This document shows, piece after piece, positions 21,425-31,033 of a DNA stretch of 64,000 nucleotides. Below the pieces are notes generated by a model. It was not told the DNA's origin. It was given only the letters and a program-made list of their open reading frames with translations, and did not search any database. The stretch's first letter is position 1. Each line of letters begins with the position of its first letter. The translations under genes were made by a program, and so were the position numbers. This stretch comes from JAKAVN01 sp963796565 (lineage in GTDB: Bacteria > Desulfobacterota > Binatia > Binatales > Binataceae): NCBI GenBank assembly GCA_963796565.1, contig CAWCMA010000008.1, positions 124,001 to 188,000 on the forward strand. The letters are read 5' to 3'.

Positions 21425-22450
21425 ATGCACAATGATTGGCGCGATTTAATTAAGCCGAAGGCTGTCGATTTCGACGAGAAAGAACTAATCTCGACCTATG
21501 GACGGTTCTTCGCCGAACCGCTGGAGCGTGGCTACGGCATCACGATCGGCAATGGCCTGCGCCGCATCCTGTTGTCCTCGCTGCCCGGCTTTGCGATCAC
21601 GGCAGTGCGGATGAAAAACGTGCTGCACGAGTTTTCCACCATGCCCGGCGTCAAGGAGGACGTGACCGACGTCGTCCTCAACTTGAAGGAGGTGCGCCTG
21701 CGCCTTCACGAGGGCGAGCATCTGACCGCCACGCTCAAGGCGCGCGGCGAGGGCACCGTGACCGCGCGCGACATCACCGGCGGTCCCAGCCTTGAAGTGC
21801 TTACGCCCGACCAGCACATCGCGACGCTCGAGAAGGGCGCCGAACTGGAGATGGAGCTGGTGATCCGGCGCGGGCGCGGCTATGCGCCGGCCGAGCGCAC
21901 CGAGGACGAAGAGCCGATCGGCACGATCCGGCTCGACGCCATCTACTCGCCGATCAAGAAGGTCAACTTCACCGTGACCAACGCACGTGTCGGCCAGCGC
22001 ACCGACTACGATCGACTGGCGCTGGAAATCTGGACCGATGGCTCGATCTCGCCGCGCGACGCGCTGACCTACGCGGCGCGGGTGGCGCGCGACCAGATGA
22101 TGATCTTCGCCGGCGTCGAAGAAGAGGCCGAGACCCCGATCGCGGTCGAGGGCGGCGAGCAGCGTCCGCTGCTCAACGAGTACCTCTACCGCCCGGTCGA
22201 GGGGTTGCCGATTTCGGTGCGCGCCTTCAACGGGCTGCAGAACGCCGACATCAAGTACATCGGGGAGCTGGTCCAGCGTACCGAACAGGACATGCTCAAG
22301 ATCAAAAATTTCGGCCGCAAGTCGCTCAACGAGATCAAGGAAGTCCTGACCGACATGGGCCTCTCGCTCGGGATGCGTCTGGACAACCTGCCGCCGCGCA
22401 ACGAGCTCGACCGCATGTGGGCCGAGCAGGAGCGGCGCGAGTCGGCCTGA
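21425..22450 (+). CDS. rpoA: RNA polymerase subunit alpha
   Basis: The alpha dimer nucleates RNA polymerase assembly and its CTD touches UP elements and activators. The ATG at 21425 (MHNDWRDLIKPKAVDF) follows CCGGAGAAGAG. In 341 residues the NTD (GNGLRRILLSSLPG) and the CTD (IKYIGELVQRTEQDMLKIKNFGRKS split normally) are complete. The 71-base spacer after rpsD is G-rich and contains nothing recognisable. Confidence 0.98.
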   Translation: MHNDWRDLIKPKAVDFDEKELISTYGRFFAEPLERGYGITIGNGLRRILLSSLPGFAITAVRMKNVLHEFSTMPGVKEDVTDVVLNLKEVRLRLHEGEHLTATLKARGEGTVTARDITGGPSLEVLTPDQHIATLEKGAELEMELVIRRGRGYAPAERTEDEEPIGTIRLDAIYSPIKKVNFTVTNARVGQRTDYDRLALEIWTDGSISPRDALTYAARVARDQMMIFAGVEEEAETPIAVEGGEQRPLLNEYLYRPVEGLPISVRAFNGLQNADIKYIGELVQRTEQDMLKIKNFGRKSLNEIKEVLTDMGLSLGMRLDNLPPRNELDRMWAEQERRESA

Positions 22451-22483
22451 GCGCCGCACGGCATACCGCGGGAGCCACTATCG

Positions 22484-22924
22484 ATGCGTCATCTTAACTC
22501 GGGTCGCAAGCTCAATCGTACCTCGGCCCATCGCAAAGCCCTGATGCGCAACCTGGTGTTGAGCCTTATCCAATATGGCCGGCTCAAGACCACTGACGCC
22601 AAGGCCAAGGAGCTGCGGCGCTGGGCCGACCGGATGGTGACGCTGGGCAAGCACGGCGACCTCGCGGCGCATCGGCGCGCCTACGCCTTCCTCGGGTCCC
22701 ACAGCGCGGTCAAGAAGTTGTTCGACGAGATCGCGCCGCGCTTCAAGGAACGTCCGGGCGGCTATACCCGGGTCATCAAGTACGGCGTGCGCCGCGGTGA
22801 CGCCGCGCCGATCTCGATCATCGAATTCACCGGCGCTGCCGAGACCGCCGCGCCGCGCAAGAAACGGCGCAGAGCGGAACCCCGTGAGCATCGGCACGGC
22901 GAGCGCCGGGCCGCAGCCGGCTAG
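22484..22924 (+). CDS. rplQ: 50S ribosomal protein L17
   Basis: L17 borders the tunnel exit. The 146 residues begin MRHLNSGRKLNRTSAHRKAL and end in a basic tail (about 20 residues rich in Arg, Ala and Glu) past the usual core. It is the last gene of the ribosomal block and is followed by a strong terminator. Confidence 0.98.
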   Translation: MRHLNSGRKLNRTSAHRKALMRNLVLSLIQYGRLKTTDAKAKELRRWADRMVTLGKHGDLAAHRRAYAFLGSHSAVKKLFDEIAPRFKERPGGYTRVIKYGVRRGDAAPISIIEFTGAAETAAPRKKRRRAEPREHRHGERRAAAG

Positions 22925-23036
22925 GATCGCACAGGCCAACAATCCCGGCCAGGAACCTACCGGGAGGAAGCCCCGAAGACGCTCTCCGTCGCCGCACTCT
23001 GGCATTGGCAGCATGTGTCCGCGGTTCGCCCGCGGT

Positions 23037-23078
23037 CGCGTGAAAGGGCCGTTCGAAAGGGGCCCTTCGCGTTTTTTT
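23037..23078 (+). terminator. Rho-independent terminator of the ribosomal block
   Basis: AAGGGCC pairs with GGCCCTT, extended by CGCG/CGCG across a three-base TGA bulge, followed by seven T residues. It lies 113 bases after rplQ. The spacer from 22925 to 23251 (327 bases) otherwise holds no gene; a promoter for tldD should lie in its second half, but only a weak TAAAGT -10-like hexamer near 23219 could be suggested. Confidence 0.85.
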
Positions 23079-23251
23079 CCTTTTCTTTGCCCGCGTCGTT
23101 CTCAGGTGACGCTTCGGAGCGCCGAAAATCACCGCGAAAGTTGCTTCGAAAGTGCCGCGAAAGCAACCGCTGTCCCCAAACCTTTCGGCCTCTCGTTCTG
23201 GACTGACGAGCACTTCTGATAAAGTCGATGCTACACGGATGGAGTGCACGA

Positions 23252-24700
23252 ATGGCCAACCAATTGATTCAGCCTGACAAGTTTTTCCTGAGCCGCTTCG
23301 GGATGACCGAGGGCGCGCTCGAACGAATCCTGGGCGCCGCGCTTGAGCGCAAGGCGGACTACGCGGATCTCTACTTCGAGTATCGAAGCGCCGAGGGGCT
23401 CAGCCTCGAAGACTCGATCGTCAACCGCACCAGCAAGAGCTTGAGCCACGGCGTCGGCGTGCGAGTGTGCGCCGAAGACCGGACCGGCTATGCCTACTCC
23501 GACGAGGTTACGGTCGACCGGATGCGGCTGGCGGCCGAGGCCGCGCGCGCGATCGCGCACGCCGGCGGCGATGCGCCCGCGGCGGTGCAGGTCGGCCGCC
23601 CCGTCCCGCGCCATGCGCTCTACGAGCTTGAGAGCACGCCGCTCGAGGTGCCGCTGGAGGAGCGCGCAAAGCTCCTCAACGAAATCGATCGCGTCGCGCG
23701 CGAGTTCGACCCGCGGGTCAAGAGCGTGATGGCGTCGTTTTCGGCCGAGCGCAAAATTGTGATGGTGGTCAACAGCGAAGGGCGCATCGCGGCCGACGTG
23801 CAGCCGCTCTGCCGCCTCAACGTGATGGTGATCGCCGAGGACGACAAGGGGCGCCAGTCCGGCATGTCCGGCGGCGGCGGACGGGTGGAGTGGAGCTTTT
23901 TCTTCGAGGGCGAACGATGGCGCGAGCACGCGCTCACGGCGGCGCGCCAGGCCATCACCAACCTCGACGCGGTCGACGCGCCGGCCGGTGAGATGATGGT
24001 GGTGCTGGGGCCGGGATGGCCTGGAATCCTGCTGCACGAGGCGATCGGTCATGGACTTGAGGGCGACTTCAACCGCAAACGCACTTCAGCCTTCTCCGGG
24101 CGCATCGGCGAGCGCGTCGCGAGCGAGTTCTGCACGGTGGTCGACGACGGCACTATCCCCAACCGCCGCGGCAGCCTCAATATCGACGACGAGGGCACGC
24201 CGACTTCGCGCACGGTGCTGATCGAAAAGGGCATTCTGCGTGGCTATCTCCAGGACACCCTTAACGCGCGGCTGATGAAGATGGAGCCGACCGGCAACGG
24301 CCGTCGCGAGAGCTTCGCGCACAGCCCGATGCCGCGCATGACTAACACTTTCATGCTGCCCGGCGAAAACACCCCGGACGAAATTCTCCGCTCGGTGCGT
24401 AAGGGGCTCTACGCGGTCAACTTCGGTGGCGGCCAGGTCGACATCACCAACGGCAAATTCGTTTTTTCCGCCTCCGAGGCCTACCTGATCGAGGACGGCA
24501 AGGTGACTCGCCCGGTCAAGGGCGCCACGCTCATCGGCAACGGCCCTGACGTGCTCACGCGCGTCTCGATGGTGGGTAACGACCTCGAACTCGACCCGGG
24601 CGTCGGCATGTGCGGCAAGGACGGACAATCGGTGCCGGTCGGCGTGGGACTGCCGACGATTCGGATAGACGGAATCACGGTTGGCGGCACCCGCACCTGA
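23252..24700 (+). CDS. tldD: Metalloprotease TldD
   Basis: TldD with TldE forms a heterodimeric zinc peptidase that degrades unfolded peptides and, in some systems, matures peptide natural products or antitoxins. The HExxxH metal site is H262-E263-A-I-G-H267 within a LLHEAIGHGLEGD motif. An ATG at 23228 is in frame, but the ATG at 23252 (MANQLIQPDKFF) has a GGAG at proper distance and gives 482 residues, the family length. tldE follows 33 bases later. Confidence 0.96.
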   Translation: MANQLIQPDKFFLSRFGMTEGALERILGAALERKADYADLYFEYRSAEGLSLEDSIVNRTSKSLSHGVGVRVCAEDRTGYAYSDEVTVDRMRLAAEAARAIAHAGGDAPAAVQVGRPVPRHALYELESTPLEVPLEERAKLLNEIDRVAREFDPRVKSVMASFSAERKIVMVVNSEGRIAADVQPLCRLNVMVIAEDDKGRQSGMSGGGGRVEWSFFFEGERWREHALTAARQAITNLDAVDAPAGEMMVVLGPGWPGILLHEAIGHGLEGDFNRKRTSAFSGRIGERVASEFCTVVDDGTIPNRRGSLNIDDEGTPTSRTVLIEKGILRGYLQDTLNARLMKMEPTGNGRRESFAHSPMPRMTNTFMLPGENTPDEILRSVRKGLYAVNFGGGQVDITNGKFVFSASEAYLIEDGKVTRPVKGATLIGNGPDVLTRVSMVGNDLELDPGVGMCGKDGQSVPVGVGLPTIRIDGITVGGTRT

Positions 24701-24733
24701 CGCGCGCCCATCGCAGCCGGAGAAATATCGCAG

Positions 24734-26089
24734 ATGTCATCAGTCGAACCGGGCGTCGATCTCGCGCAATGGGGATTGGAGCAGGCACGCGCGGCGGGCG
24801 CCGACGCCGCCGAGGTGTTGATCGTGAGCGGCGAGTCGCTGAGCGCCGGCGTGCGCATGGGCGAAGTCGAGAAGCTCAAAAGTTCGCGCGAGCGCCGGCT
24901 GGGCGTGCGCGTCTTTGTCGGAAAATCTTCGGCCACGGCGTCGACCGCCGAGTTCGAGCGCAAGGCGCTGGGCGAGTTCGTTGCCGACACGGTGCGTCTG
25001 GCGCGCCTGACCGCGCCCGACCAATGGTCGGGCTTGCCCGATCCGGCGCTTCATCCGCGGATGGTGCCGGAACTCGAGCTTTCCGATCCCTCAAGCGGGA
25101 TCATCGAGGCCGACCGCGCGCTCGAAATTGCGCGCACGGCCGAGCGTGCCGCGCTCGGCGCCGACAGCAGAATCAAAAATTCCGAGGGCGCCGAATTCGA
25201 CTCGGGCAATTATCGCGTGGTCTTCGCCAATAGCCAGGGCTTTGCCGGCGACTACGCGGGCACGACTTACAGTCTCGCCGTCGCGCCAATCGCCGAGGAA
25301 AACGGCGCGATGCAGACCGGGCACTGGTACACGCAGCACCGCCGCTTCGACGGCCTCGAGGAAGCCGCCTCGGTGGGGCTGACCTCGGCCAGGCGCGCAC
25401 TTAGAAAGCTCGGAGCGCGCAAGATAAAAACCACGCGTGCGCCGATAGTGTTCGATCCCGATATGGCGGCGGGTTTGCTGCGCGCGCTGGCGGGCGCGGT
25501 CTCGGGGCCGTCGCTTTATCGCGGCGCGTCGTTCCTGGTCGGCCGGCAGGGCACGGAAATCGCCAACGCGGGCGTGACGATCATCGACGACGGCACGATG
25601 CGCGGTGGGCTTGGATCGAAGCCGTTCGACGGCGAGGGCCTGCCGATCACGCGCAAGAACGTGGTCGAGCGCGGCGTGCTCAAAACTTATCTGCTCGACT
25701 CCTACTCCGGGCGCCGGCTCGGCCTTGCGTCGACCGGCAACGCCGCGCGCTCGGTCGGCGACGCGCCTTCGGTCAGCCCGACGAATCTTTACCTGCAGCC
25801 CGGCGCCTACTCGCCCGAGGAGATAATCCGTACGGTCAAGCGTGGACTCTATCTGACCGAGCTGATCGGATTCGGAATCAATTCAGTCACCGGCGACTAT
25901 TCGCGCGGCGCGGGCGGAATGTGGATCGAGGACGGCGAGCTTGCCTACCCGGTCGAGGAGATTACGATCGCCGGCAACCTCAAAGAGATGTTCATGTCGA
26001 TCGAGATGATCGGCAACGATCTCGCCTGGCGATCTTCGACGGTCGCCCCGACGCTCAAGATTTCCGAGATGATGATCGCGGGCGAATGA
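24734..26089 (+). CDS. tldE: TldE/PmbA, partner of TldD
   Basis: This 451-residue protein is homologous to TldD but has no HExxxH, as expected for the non-catalytic TldE/PmbA subunit that completes the active site cavity. Conserved features include GVRVFVGKSSATAST in the N-domain and the C-terminal barrel with PTNLYLQPG and AGGMWIEDGEL. Adjacent tldD-tldE pairs are common. No short precursor-peptide gene is seen beside it, so a housekeeping peptidase role is the default. Confidence 0.95.
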   Translation: MSSVEPGVDLAQWGLEQARAAGADAAEVLIVSGESLSAGVRMGEVEKLKSSRERRLGVRVFVGKSSATASTAEFERKALGEFVADTVRLARLTAPDQWSGLPDPALHPRMVPELELSDPSSGIIEADRALEIARTAERAALGADSRIKNSEGAEFDSGNYRVVFANSQGFAGDYAGTTYSLAVAPIAEENGAMQTGHWYTQHRRFDGLEEAASVGLTSARRALRKLGARKIKTTRAPIVFDPDMAAGLLRALAGAVSGPSLYRGASFLVGRQGTEIANAGVTIIDDGTMRGGLGSKPFDGEGLPITRKNVVERGVLKTYLLDSYSGRRLGLASTGNAARSVGDAPSVSPTNLYLQPGAYSPEEIIRTVKRGLYLTELIGFGINSVTGDYSRGAGGMWIEDGELAYPVEEITIAGNLKEMFMSIEMIGNDLAWRSSTVAPTLKISEMMIAGE

Positions 26090-26127
26090 GTCTCGCCAGG
26101 AAGCGCCCGCGCCGATAGCGACGCATC

Positions 26128-26658
26128 TTAGCCGCGCGAGAAGAGCGAGCCGACCAGCCGCACCAGGTAGCGCCAGAAGTTAAGCAGGAAGCCCTGGCGC
26201 GCGACCGTGCCCGCAGCCTCGGCCTTGAGCTCCGCGTCGGCGGCGGCGAAAAACTGCCCCATCAGCATCTTGGCCGCGCTATCGATCATCCGCTGGCCGA
26301 CCTGCACCAGCGGGCCGCCGATCTGAATATCGCCGCCGTAAGTCACCACGGTTTGATTCGGGCCCTTGGCCACGAGGTCGAGCGTGCCCGAGCCGCGCAT
26401 GAAACCCTGCTTGCCCTTGCCGTCGACCGCCATCTTGTAATGCTCGGGCGGCCGGACCTCCTCGAGCTTCAGCTTGCCGCTATAGACGCCCTTGACTGCG
26501 GCGATACCGACGTTGAGCGTGCCGGCGAACTCGGTGGGGCTGATGACCTCGAGCTTTTCGCATCCGGGAATCAGCCGCGAGAGCCGCTCGGGGTCGTTGA
26601 ACAGAGCCCACACGCGTTCGCGTGGCGCTGACAGGGTTTGTTCTCCGGCGATCTTCAA
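26128..26658 (-). CDS. CoxG-like SRPBCC-fold protein (carbon monoxide dehydrogenase subunit G family)
   Basis: The 176 residues match the CoxG family: KIAGEQTLSAPRERVWALF, then DPERLSRLIPGCEKLE, a beta-rich lipid- or ligand-binding fold and a hydrophobic C-terminal stretch (LLNFWRYLVRLVGSLF) that may anchor it to the membrane. CoxG proteins recruit molybdenum CO dehydrogenases or bind hydrophobic cofactors, but no coxLMS gene is near, so the partner is unknown. The family N-terminus favours a TTG start at 26658; an in-frame TTG at 26676 is the alternative. It converges with tldE and diverges from clpB. Confidence 0.85.
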   Translation of the reverse strand: MKIAGEQTLSAPRERVWALFNDPERLSRLIPGCEKLEVISPTEFAGTLNVGIAAVKGVYSGKLKLEEVRPPEHYKMAVDGKGKQGFMRGSGTLDLVAKGPNQTVVTYGGDIQIGGPLVQVGQRMIDSAAKMLMGQFFAAADAELKAEAAGTVARQGFLLNFWRYLVRLVGSLFSRG

Positions 26659-26738
26659 GCCCCTAGTCCTTAGCAAACGAAGCGCGACGGGCCAAACGGA
26701 AATCCGGCTCGCGGAAGACTCGGGTTCGCATCATTCGC

Positions 26739-26766
26739 TTGCCGGTCAACAGAAAATGGTTAATTT
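26739..26766 (+). promoter_or_regulatory. Possible sigma-70 type promoter of clpB
   Basis: TTGCCG (26739-26744) and TAATTT (26761-26766) are separated by 16 bases and lie 30 bases before the clpB start. No CIRCE element was found in the divergent spacer. Confidence 0.35.
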
Positions 26767-26795
26767 GAATAAGGAAATCGAAAAGGCAATCTTCT

Positions 26796-29417
26796 ATGAG
26801 TAGTCCGTCCCGTTTTACCGAGAAGCTCCAGGAAGCGCTGGGGCGCGCGCAAAATGCGGCGCTGAGCGCTCACAATCAGGCGGTCGACGTCGAGCATCTG
26901 CTCGCCGCGCTACTTGAGGACGACCAGGGACTGGTGTCCTCGGTGCTCAAGCTGGGTGGGGTCGAGATCGCCACCGCGCGGCGCAAGCTGGCCGACGAGC
27001 TGGCCAAGGTTCCCAAAGTGACCGGCGGCGGAACCGATGCGGGCCAGGTCTACGCCACGCAGCGCCTGGGCCGCGTGCTGGCGCGCGCCGAGCAGGAGGC
27101 AGGCAAGCTCAAGGACGACTACATCTCGGTCGAGCATGTGTTGATTGCGATGCTCGACGAGCCGGGCGCCGCCTCGCGAATTTTGCGCGAGGGCGGGCTG
27201 ACCCACGACAAGCTGATGGAGACGCTGCAGAAGGTGCGCGGCAGTCAGCGCGTGACCTCGACCAACCCTGAAGCGACCTACCAGGCGCTCGAGCGTTACG
27301 GACGCGACCTCACCAAGATGGCCGCTGCGGGCAAGCTCGACCCGGTCATCGGTCGCGACGAGGAGGTCCGCCGCGTAATCCAGGTGCTGTCGCGCCGCAC
27401 CAAGAATAACCCGGTGCTGATCGGCGAGCCGGGCGTGGGCAAGACCGCGATTGTCGAGGGGCTCGCCCAGCGTATCGTCGCCGGCGACGTGCCCGAGGGG
27501 CTCAAGGACCGCCGCCTGGTCGCGCTCGACATGGGCGCGCTGGTGGCAGGAGCCAAGTTTCGCGGCGAGTTCGAGGAACGGCTCAAGGCCGTGCTCAAGG
27601 AAGTCCAGGAGGCCGCGGGCCAGATCATCCTGTTCATCGACGAACTGCATACGGTGGTCGGCGCAGGCGCGGCCGAGGGCGCGATGGATGCCTCCAACCT
27701 GCTCAAGCCGGCGCTGGCGCGAGGCGAGTTGCACTGTATCGGCGCGACCACGCTCGACGAGTACCGCAAGCATATCGAGAAGGACGCAGCGCTGGAGCGC
27801 CGCTTTCAGCCCGTGATGGTCGAGGAGCCGAGCGTCGAGGACACGATTTCGATCCTGCGCGGGCTCAAGGAACGCTACGAGGTCCATCACGGTATCCGTA
27901 TCAAGGACTCCGCGCTGGTGACGGCCGCGATTCTCTCCAAGCGCTACATCACCGACCGTTTTTTGCCCGACAAGGCGATCGACCTGGTCGACGAGGCGGC
28001 GGCCAAGCTGCGCACCGAGAAGGAATCGATGCCGGTCGAGTTGGACGAGGTCAACCGGCGCGTGATGCAGCTCGAGATCGAGCGCGAAGCGCTCAAGCGC
28101 GAAACCGACACGGCCTCGCGCGAGCGGCTCGAGCGGCTGGAGAAAGAACTGGCCGAGGTGCGCGACAAGCGCGACGCCTTGCAGGCGCAATGGCAGAGCG
28201 AAAAAGGCGCGGTCGAAAAGCTCGCCGCCATCAAGGCCAAGATCGAGCAGACTCGGCTCGAGATCGAAAAAGCCAAGCGCGAATACGATTTGAACAAGGT
28301 CGCCGAACTGCAATACGGAACGCTCGCCGCGCTCGAGAAGGAACTTGCCGAGGCCGAGGGGCGCAACGCGCCGGCGGGCGGCACCAACCGGCTGATCAAG
28401 GAAGAGGTCGACGAAGAGGACATCGCCGACGTCGTCGCGCGCTGGACCGGGGTTCCGGTGTCGCGCCTGATGGAGGGCGAGGTCCAAAAGCTTTCCCATC
28501 TCGAAGAGCAACTGCACAAGCGCGTCATCGGGCAGGACGAGGCGGTCCAGGCGGTGGCCGACGCGGTGGTGCGGGCCCGCGCGGGCCTGAAGGATCCCAA
28601 CCGTCCGATCGGATCGTTCATCTTTCTGGGACCAACCGGCGTTGGTAAGACAGAGCTGGCGCGCGCGCTCGCCGAGTTCCTGTTCGACGACGAGGCCGCG
28701 ATGGTGCGGATCGACATGTCGGAGTACATGGAGAAACACACGGTCTCGCGGCTGATCGGCGCGCCACCGGGATACGTGGGATTCGAGGAAGGCGGCCAGT
28801 TGACCGAAGCCGTGCGGCGGCGTCCCTACTCGGTCATCCTGTTTGACGAGATCGAGAAGGCCCATCACGACGTTTTCAACGTGTTGCTGCAACTGCTCGA
28901 CGACGGAAGGCTCACGGATGGGCAGGGGCGGACGGTGGATTTCAAGAACACCGTCGTGATCATGACTTCAAACATCGCGAGCGATCTCATCCTTGCGTAC
29001 AAGGGCAAGGACTACGAGAAAATGAAGGAGGAGGCGCTGGACGTACTGCGCAAGAGCTTCCGTCCGGAGTTTCTCAATCGAGTCGACGAGCTCGTGGTGT
29101 TCCATCCGCTCACGCGCGACGAACTGCGCCAGATCGTCAGCATCCAGATCCGCGGCCTTCAGAAGCGACTCGAGGAGCGTAAGATCGAGCTGGAGCTCAC
29201 CGGCAAGGCGAGCGACTATTTCGCCGAGCGTGGCTACGACCCGATGTACGGGGCGCGTCCGCTCAAGCGCCTGGTGCAGCAGGAGCTCGAGACCGGGCTC
29301 GCGCGCAAGATCATCGCCGGCGAAGTGCGCGACGGCTCCAAAGTCATCGTTGACGCGGGGCCGCGCGGGCTGACGTTCGAGGTTAAGGCGCCCGCCGCCA
29401 AGGCTGCGGCCGCCTAG
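26796..29417 (+). CDS. clpB: ATP-dependent chaperone ClpB
   Basis: ClpB is a hexameric disaggregase that works with DnaK. The 873 residues show the N-domain repeats (1-145), NBD1 with Walker A GEPGVGKT near 211-218 and Walker B FIDELHTVVGAG, the coiled M domain (about 400-530, rich in Glu, Lys, Arg and Leu), NBD2 with GPTGVGKTE near 612-620, and the C-terminal small domain. Length and order are standard. It stands alone with its own terminator. Confidence 0.98.
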   Translation: MSSPSRFTEKLQEALGRAQNAALSAHNQAVDVEHLLAALLEDDQGLVSSVLKLGGVEIATARRKLADELAKVPKVTGGGTDAGQVYATQRLGRVLARAEQEAGKLKDDYISVEHVLIAMLDEPGAASRILREGGLTHDKLMETLQKVRGSQRVTSTNPEATYQALERYGRDLTKMAAAGKLDPVIGRDEEVRRVIQVLSRRTKNNPVLIGEPGVGKTAIVEGLAQRIVAGDVPEGLKDRRLVALDMGALVAGAKFRGEFEERLKAVLKEVQEAAGQIILFIDELHTVVGAGAAEGAMDASNLLKPALARGELHCIGATTLDEYRKHIEKDAALERRFQPVMVEEPSVEDTISILRGLKERYEVHHGIRIKDSALVTAAILSKRYITDRFLPDKAIDLVDEAAAKLRTEKESMPVELDEVNRRVMQLEIEREALKRETDTASRERLERLEKELAEVRDKRDALQAQWQSEKGAVEKLAAIKAKIEQTRLEIEKAKREYDLNKVAELQYGTLAALEKELAEAEGRNAPAGGTNRLIKEEVDEEDIADVVARWTGVPVSRLMEGEVQKLSHLEEQLHKRVIGQDEAVQAVADAVVRARAGLKDPNRPIGSFIFLGPTGVGKTELARALAEFLFDDEAAMVRIDMSEYMEKHTVSRLIGAPPGYVGFEEGGQLTEAVRRRPYSVILFDEIEKAHHDVFNVLLQLLDDGRLTDGQGRTVDFKNTVVIMTSNIASDLILAYKGKDYEKMKEEALDVLRKSFRPEFLNRVDELVVFHPLTRDELRQIVSIQIRGLQKRLEERKIELELTGKASDYFAERGYDPMYGARPLKRLVQQELETGLARKIIAGEVRDGSKVIVDAGPRGLTFEVKAPAAKAAAA

Positions 29418-29465
29418 CCGCGCGCGTTTCGCGCGTAGCCGCGCGTGTCCTGAATCCTGCTACGA

Positions 29466-29505
29466 GGGGCGATGCGACCCAGTCGCATCCCCCTTTTCTT
29501 TTTCC
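29466..29505 (+). terminator. Rho-independent terminator of clpB
   Basis: GGGG and GATGCGA pair with TCGCATC and CCCC around a CCCAG loop with one bulged C, followed by TTTTCTTTTT. It lies 49 bases after clpB. The remaining 115 bases before the MFS gene are GC-rich with no clear signal. Confidence 0.85.
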
Positions 29506-29619
29506 TTTGTAGCTCCGCATGGAACACTTTGCGCGGGCGCGGCCGATGCGCCACAATCCGCGCGGCGCCAGCGCGTCGAGGTCGGCCGGATCGGCCGCGC
29601 GCCTGAGGAGAAATCGGTC

Positions 29620-30870
29620 ATGACCAAGCAGGACCGCACGGCCTGGATGCTCGCCGGCGCGATATTCCTCTCGCTCTTTTTCATCTGGGGAGTTGGGTAC
29701 GACTGCTTTCCGATTCTGCTGCCGTCGGTGCTCAAGCAATTTCATCTCAGCAAAGAGCAAATCGGAGAGGTGCCGGCGGCCCAGGCTCTGGCCGCCCTGG
29801 TGTTTGGTCCGCTGATCGGGTGGCTGCTGGATCGGGTTCGAACACAGATCGTGATGGGCGCCGGCGTTGTGCTGACAACGATCGGGATCCTGATGATGGC
29901 CCGCGCCGCTTCGTTCCACGACGTGATTGCGGGGTCGGTCATGACGGGGGTCGGGATGAGCGCGTCGACCATCCTGCCGTCCACGATGGTCATATCAAAC
30001 TGGTTCGGCGAGCGGCGCGGCACCGCACTGGGCGTTACGACGGCGGGGATGGAACTGGGCGGGATGGTTATTGCGGTCGTAGCAGGCTCCCTCGTTGTTA
30101 CCCACGGTTGGCGCTTCGCTTACGCGGTGCTGGCGATTCCGATGGTGGTGATCGTCCTGCCGCTGTGCCTGATTTTCGTGCGGACGCGTCCCGAGCAGCC
30201 GGCCGATATTTCCAGCGCGGGAATCAACGGCCGCGAGCAGGTCTCATCGGTGCTGCCGGGCCTTGAAGTGGATGAGGCGTTGCGTACGCGGGCGTTCTGG
30301 ATGCTGGTCGTACTCCAGTTCTGCTACACATTCTCGGTCGGCGGCAGCTTCATCCATCTCGTGCAATACCTTATCGGTATCGGCTACACGCTGAGAGCGG
30401 GGACGATGGTGATCGGCTTTTCGTTGGGATTGGCGCTGATCGGCAAGCCCGGGATGGGCATGCTGGGCGACTGGATCGGCGGCAAGAACGCGCTCGCGCT
30501 TTGCCTGTTGCTCGGCGCCGTGAATACCGCTTTCCTGCTGCTCGCGCGGACGTCCTGGGTCCTGGTGGTCTTTACCTTCGTCAGCGGTCTTACCGGTTCG
30601 GCGCCGATCGCTTTGGGTCCAATGGTCCAGGTCGAAACGATGGGGCTAAGGCGCTACGGCACGATCGCAGGGCTGCTCGCGATAACGTTTACCCTGGGCG
30701 CGATGGTGGGTCCTCCCGTAGTCGGGCGACTCGCGGATACGACCGGCAGCTACACGCTGTCATTCGAGGTCTGCGCGATCGTCGGACTGGTGGGCGCCCT
30801 CGCCGCGTTTCTTTGTGTAGCGCCTGAACGGGCACGGGTCGGCGGGCTCGTCCAGGCCAAGTTAGGATAG
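29620..30870 (+). CDS. MFS transporter, oxalate/formate antiporter (OFA)-like
   Basis: A 416-residue polytopic protein with about 12 predicted membrane helices. The arrangement (GVGYDCFPILLPSVLKQF, FGPLIGWLLDR, ISNWFGERRGTALGVTTAG) matches the monocarboxylate/OFA branch of the major facilitator superfamily, whose members move oxalate, formate or other small carboxylates. The substrate cannot be read from sequence. GAGGAG precedes the ATG at 29620. It is followed by 163 bases before the cupredoxin and is probably a separate unit. Confidence 0.88.
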   Translation: MTKQDRTAWMLAGAIFLSLFFIWGVGYDCFPILLPSVLKQFHLSKEQIGEVPAAQALAALVFGPLIGWLLDRVRTQIVMGAGVVLTTIGILMMARAASFHDVIAGSVMTGVGMSASTILPSTMVISNWFGERRGTALGVTTAGMELGGMVIAVVAGSLVVTHGWRFAYAVLAIPMVVIVLPLCLIFVRTRPEQPADISSAGINGREQVSSVLPGLEVDEALRTRAFWMLVVLQFCYTFSVGGSFIHLVQYLIGIGYTLRAGTMVIGFSLGLALIGKPGMGMLGDWIGGKNALALCLLLGAVNTAFLLLARTSWVLVVFTFVSGLTGSAPIALGPMVQVETMGLRRYGTIAGLLAITFTLGAMVGPPVVGRLADTTGSYTLSFEVCAIVGLVGALAAFLCVAPERARVGGLVQAKLG

Positions 30871-30885
30871 CCCGCTGCGCGGATA

Positions 30886-30914
30886 TTGGCGGAGTGCGCT
30901 GGTGGCGCTAGACT
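30886..30914 (+). promoter_or_regulatory. Possible sigma-70 promoter upstream of the cupredoxin gene
   Basis: TTGGCG (30886-30891), a 17-base spacer and TAGACT (30909-30914). The following leader (30915-31033) contains two imperfect copies of a segment with CCGGATAC. Supported only by the consensus match. Confidence 0.35.
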
Positions 30915-31033
30915 GTTAGCTGGACTTAATTATCCGGATACGCGATATTAGCCGGATACCCGGGAGACCCGGACAAAATGAAGGCAGCGGGGAGGAAGCT
31001 TTGGACCCGCTGTATTATGAGGAGTCGCAAGTC

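Noticed and set aside
23252..26089. tldD/tldE as part of a RiPP (modified peptide) cluster
   Set aside because: No short precursor peptide, cyclodehydratase or exporter gene is seen nearby; the pair is common as housekeeping genes.
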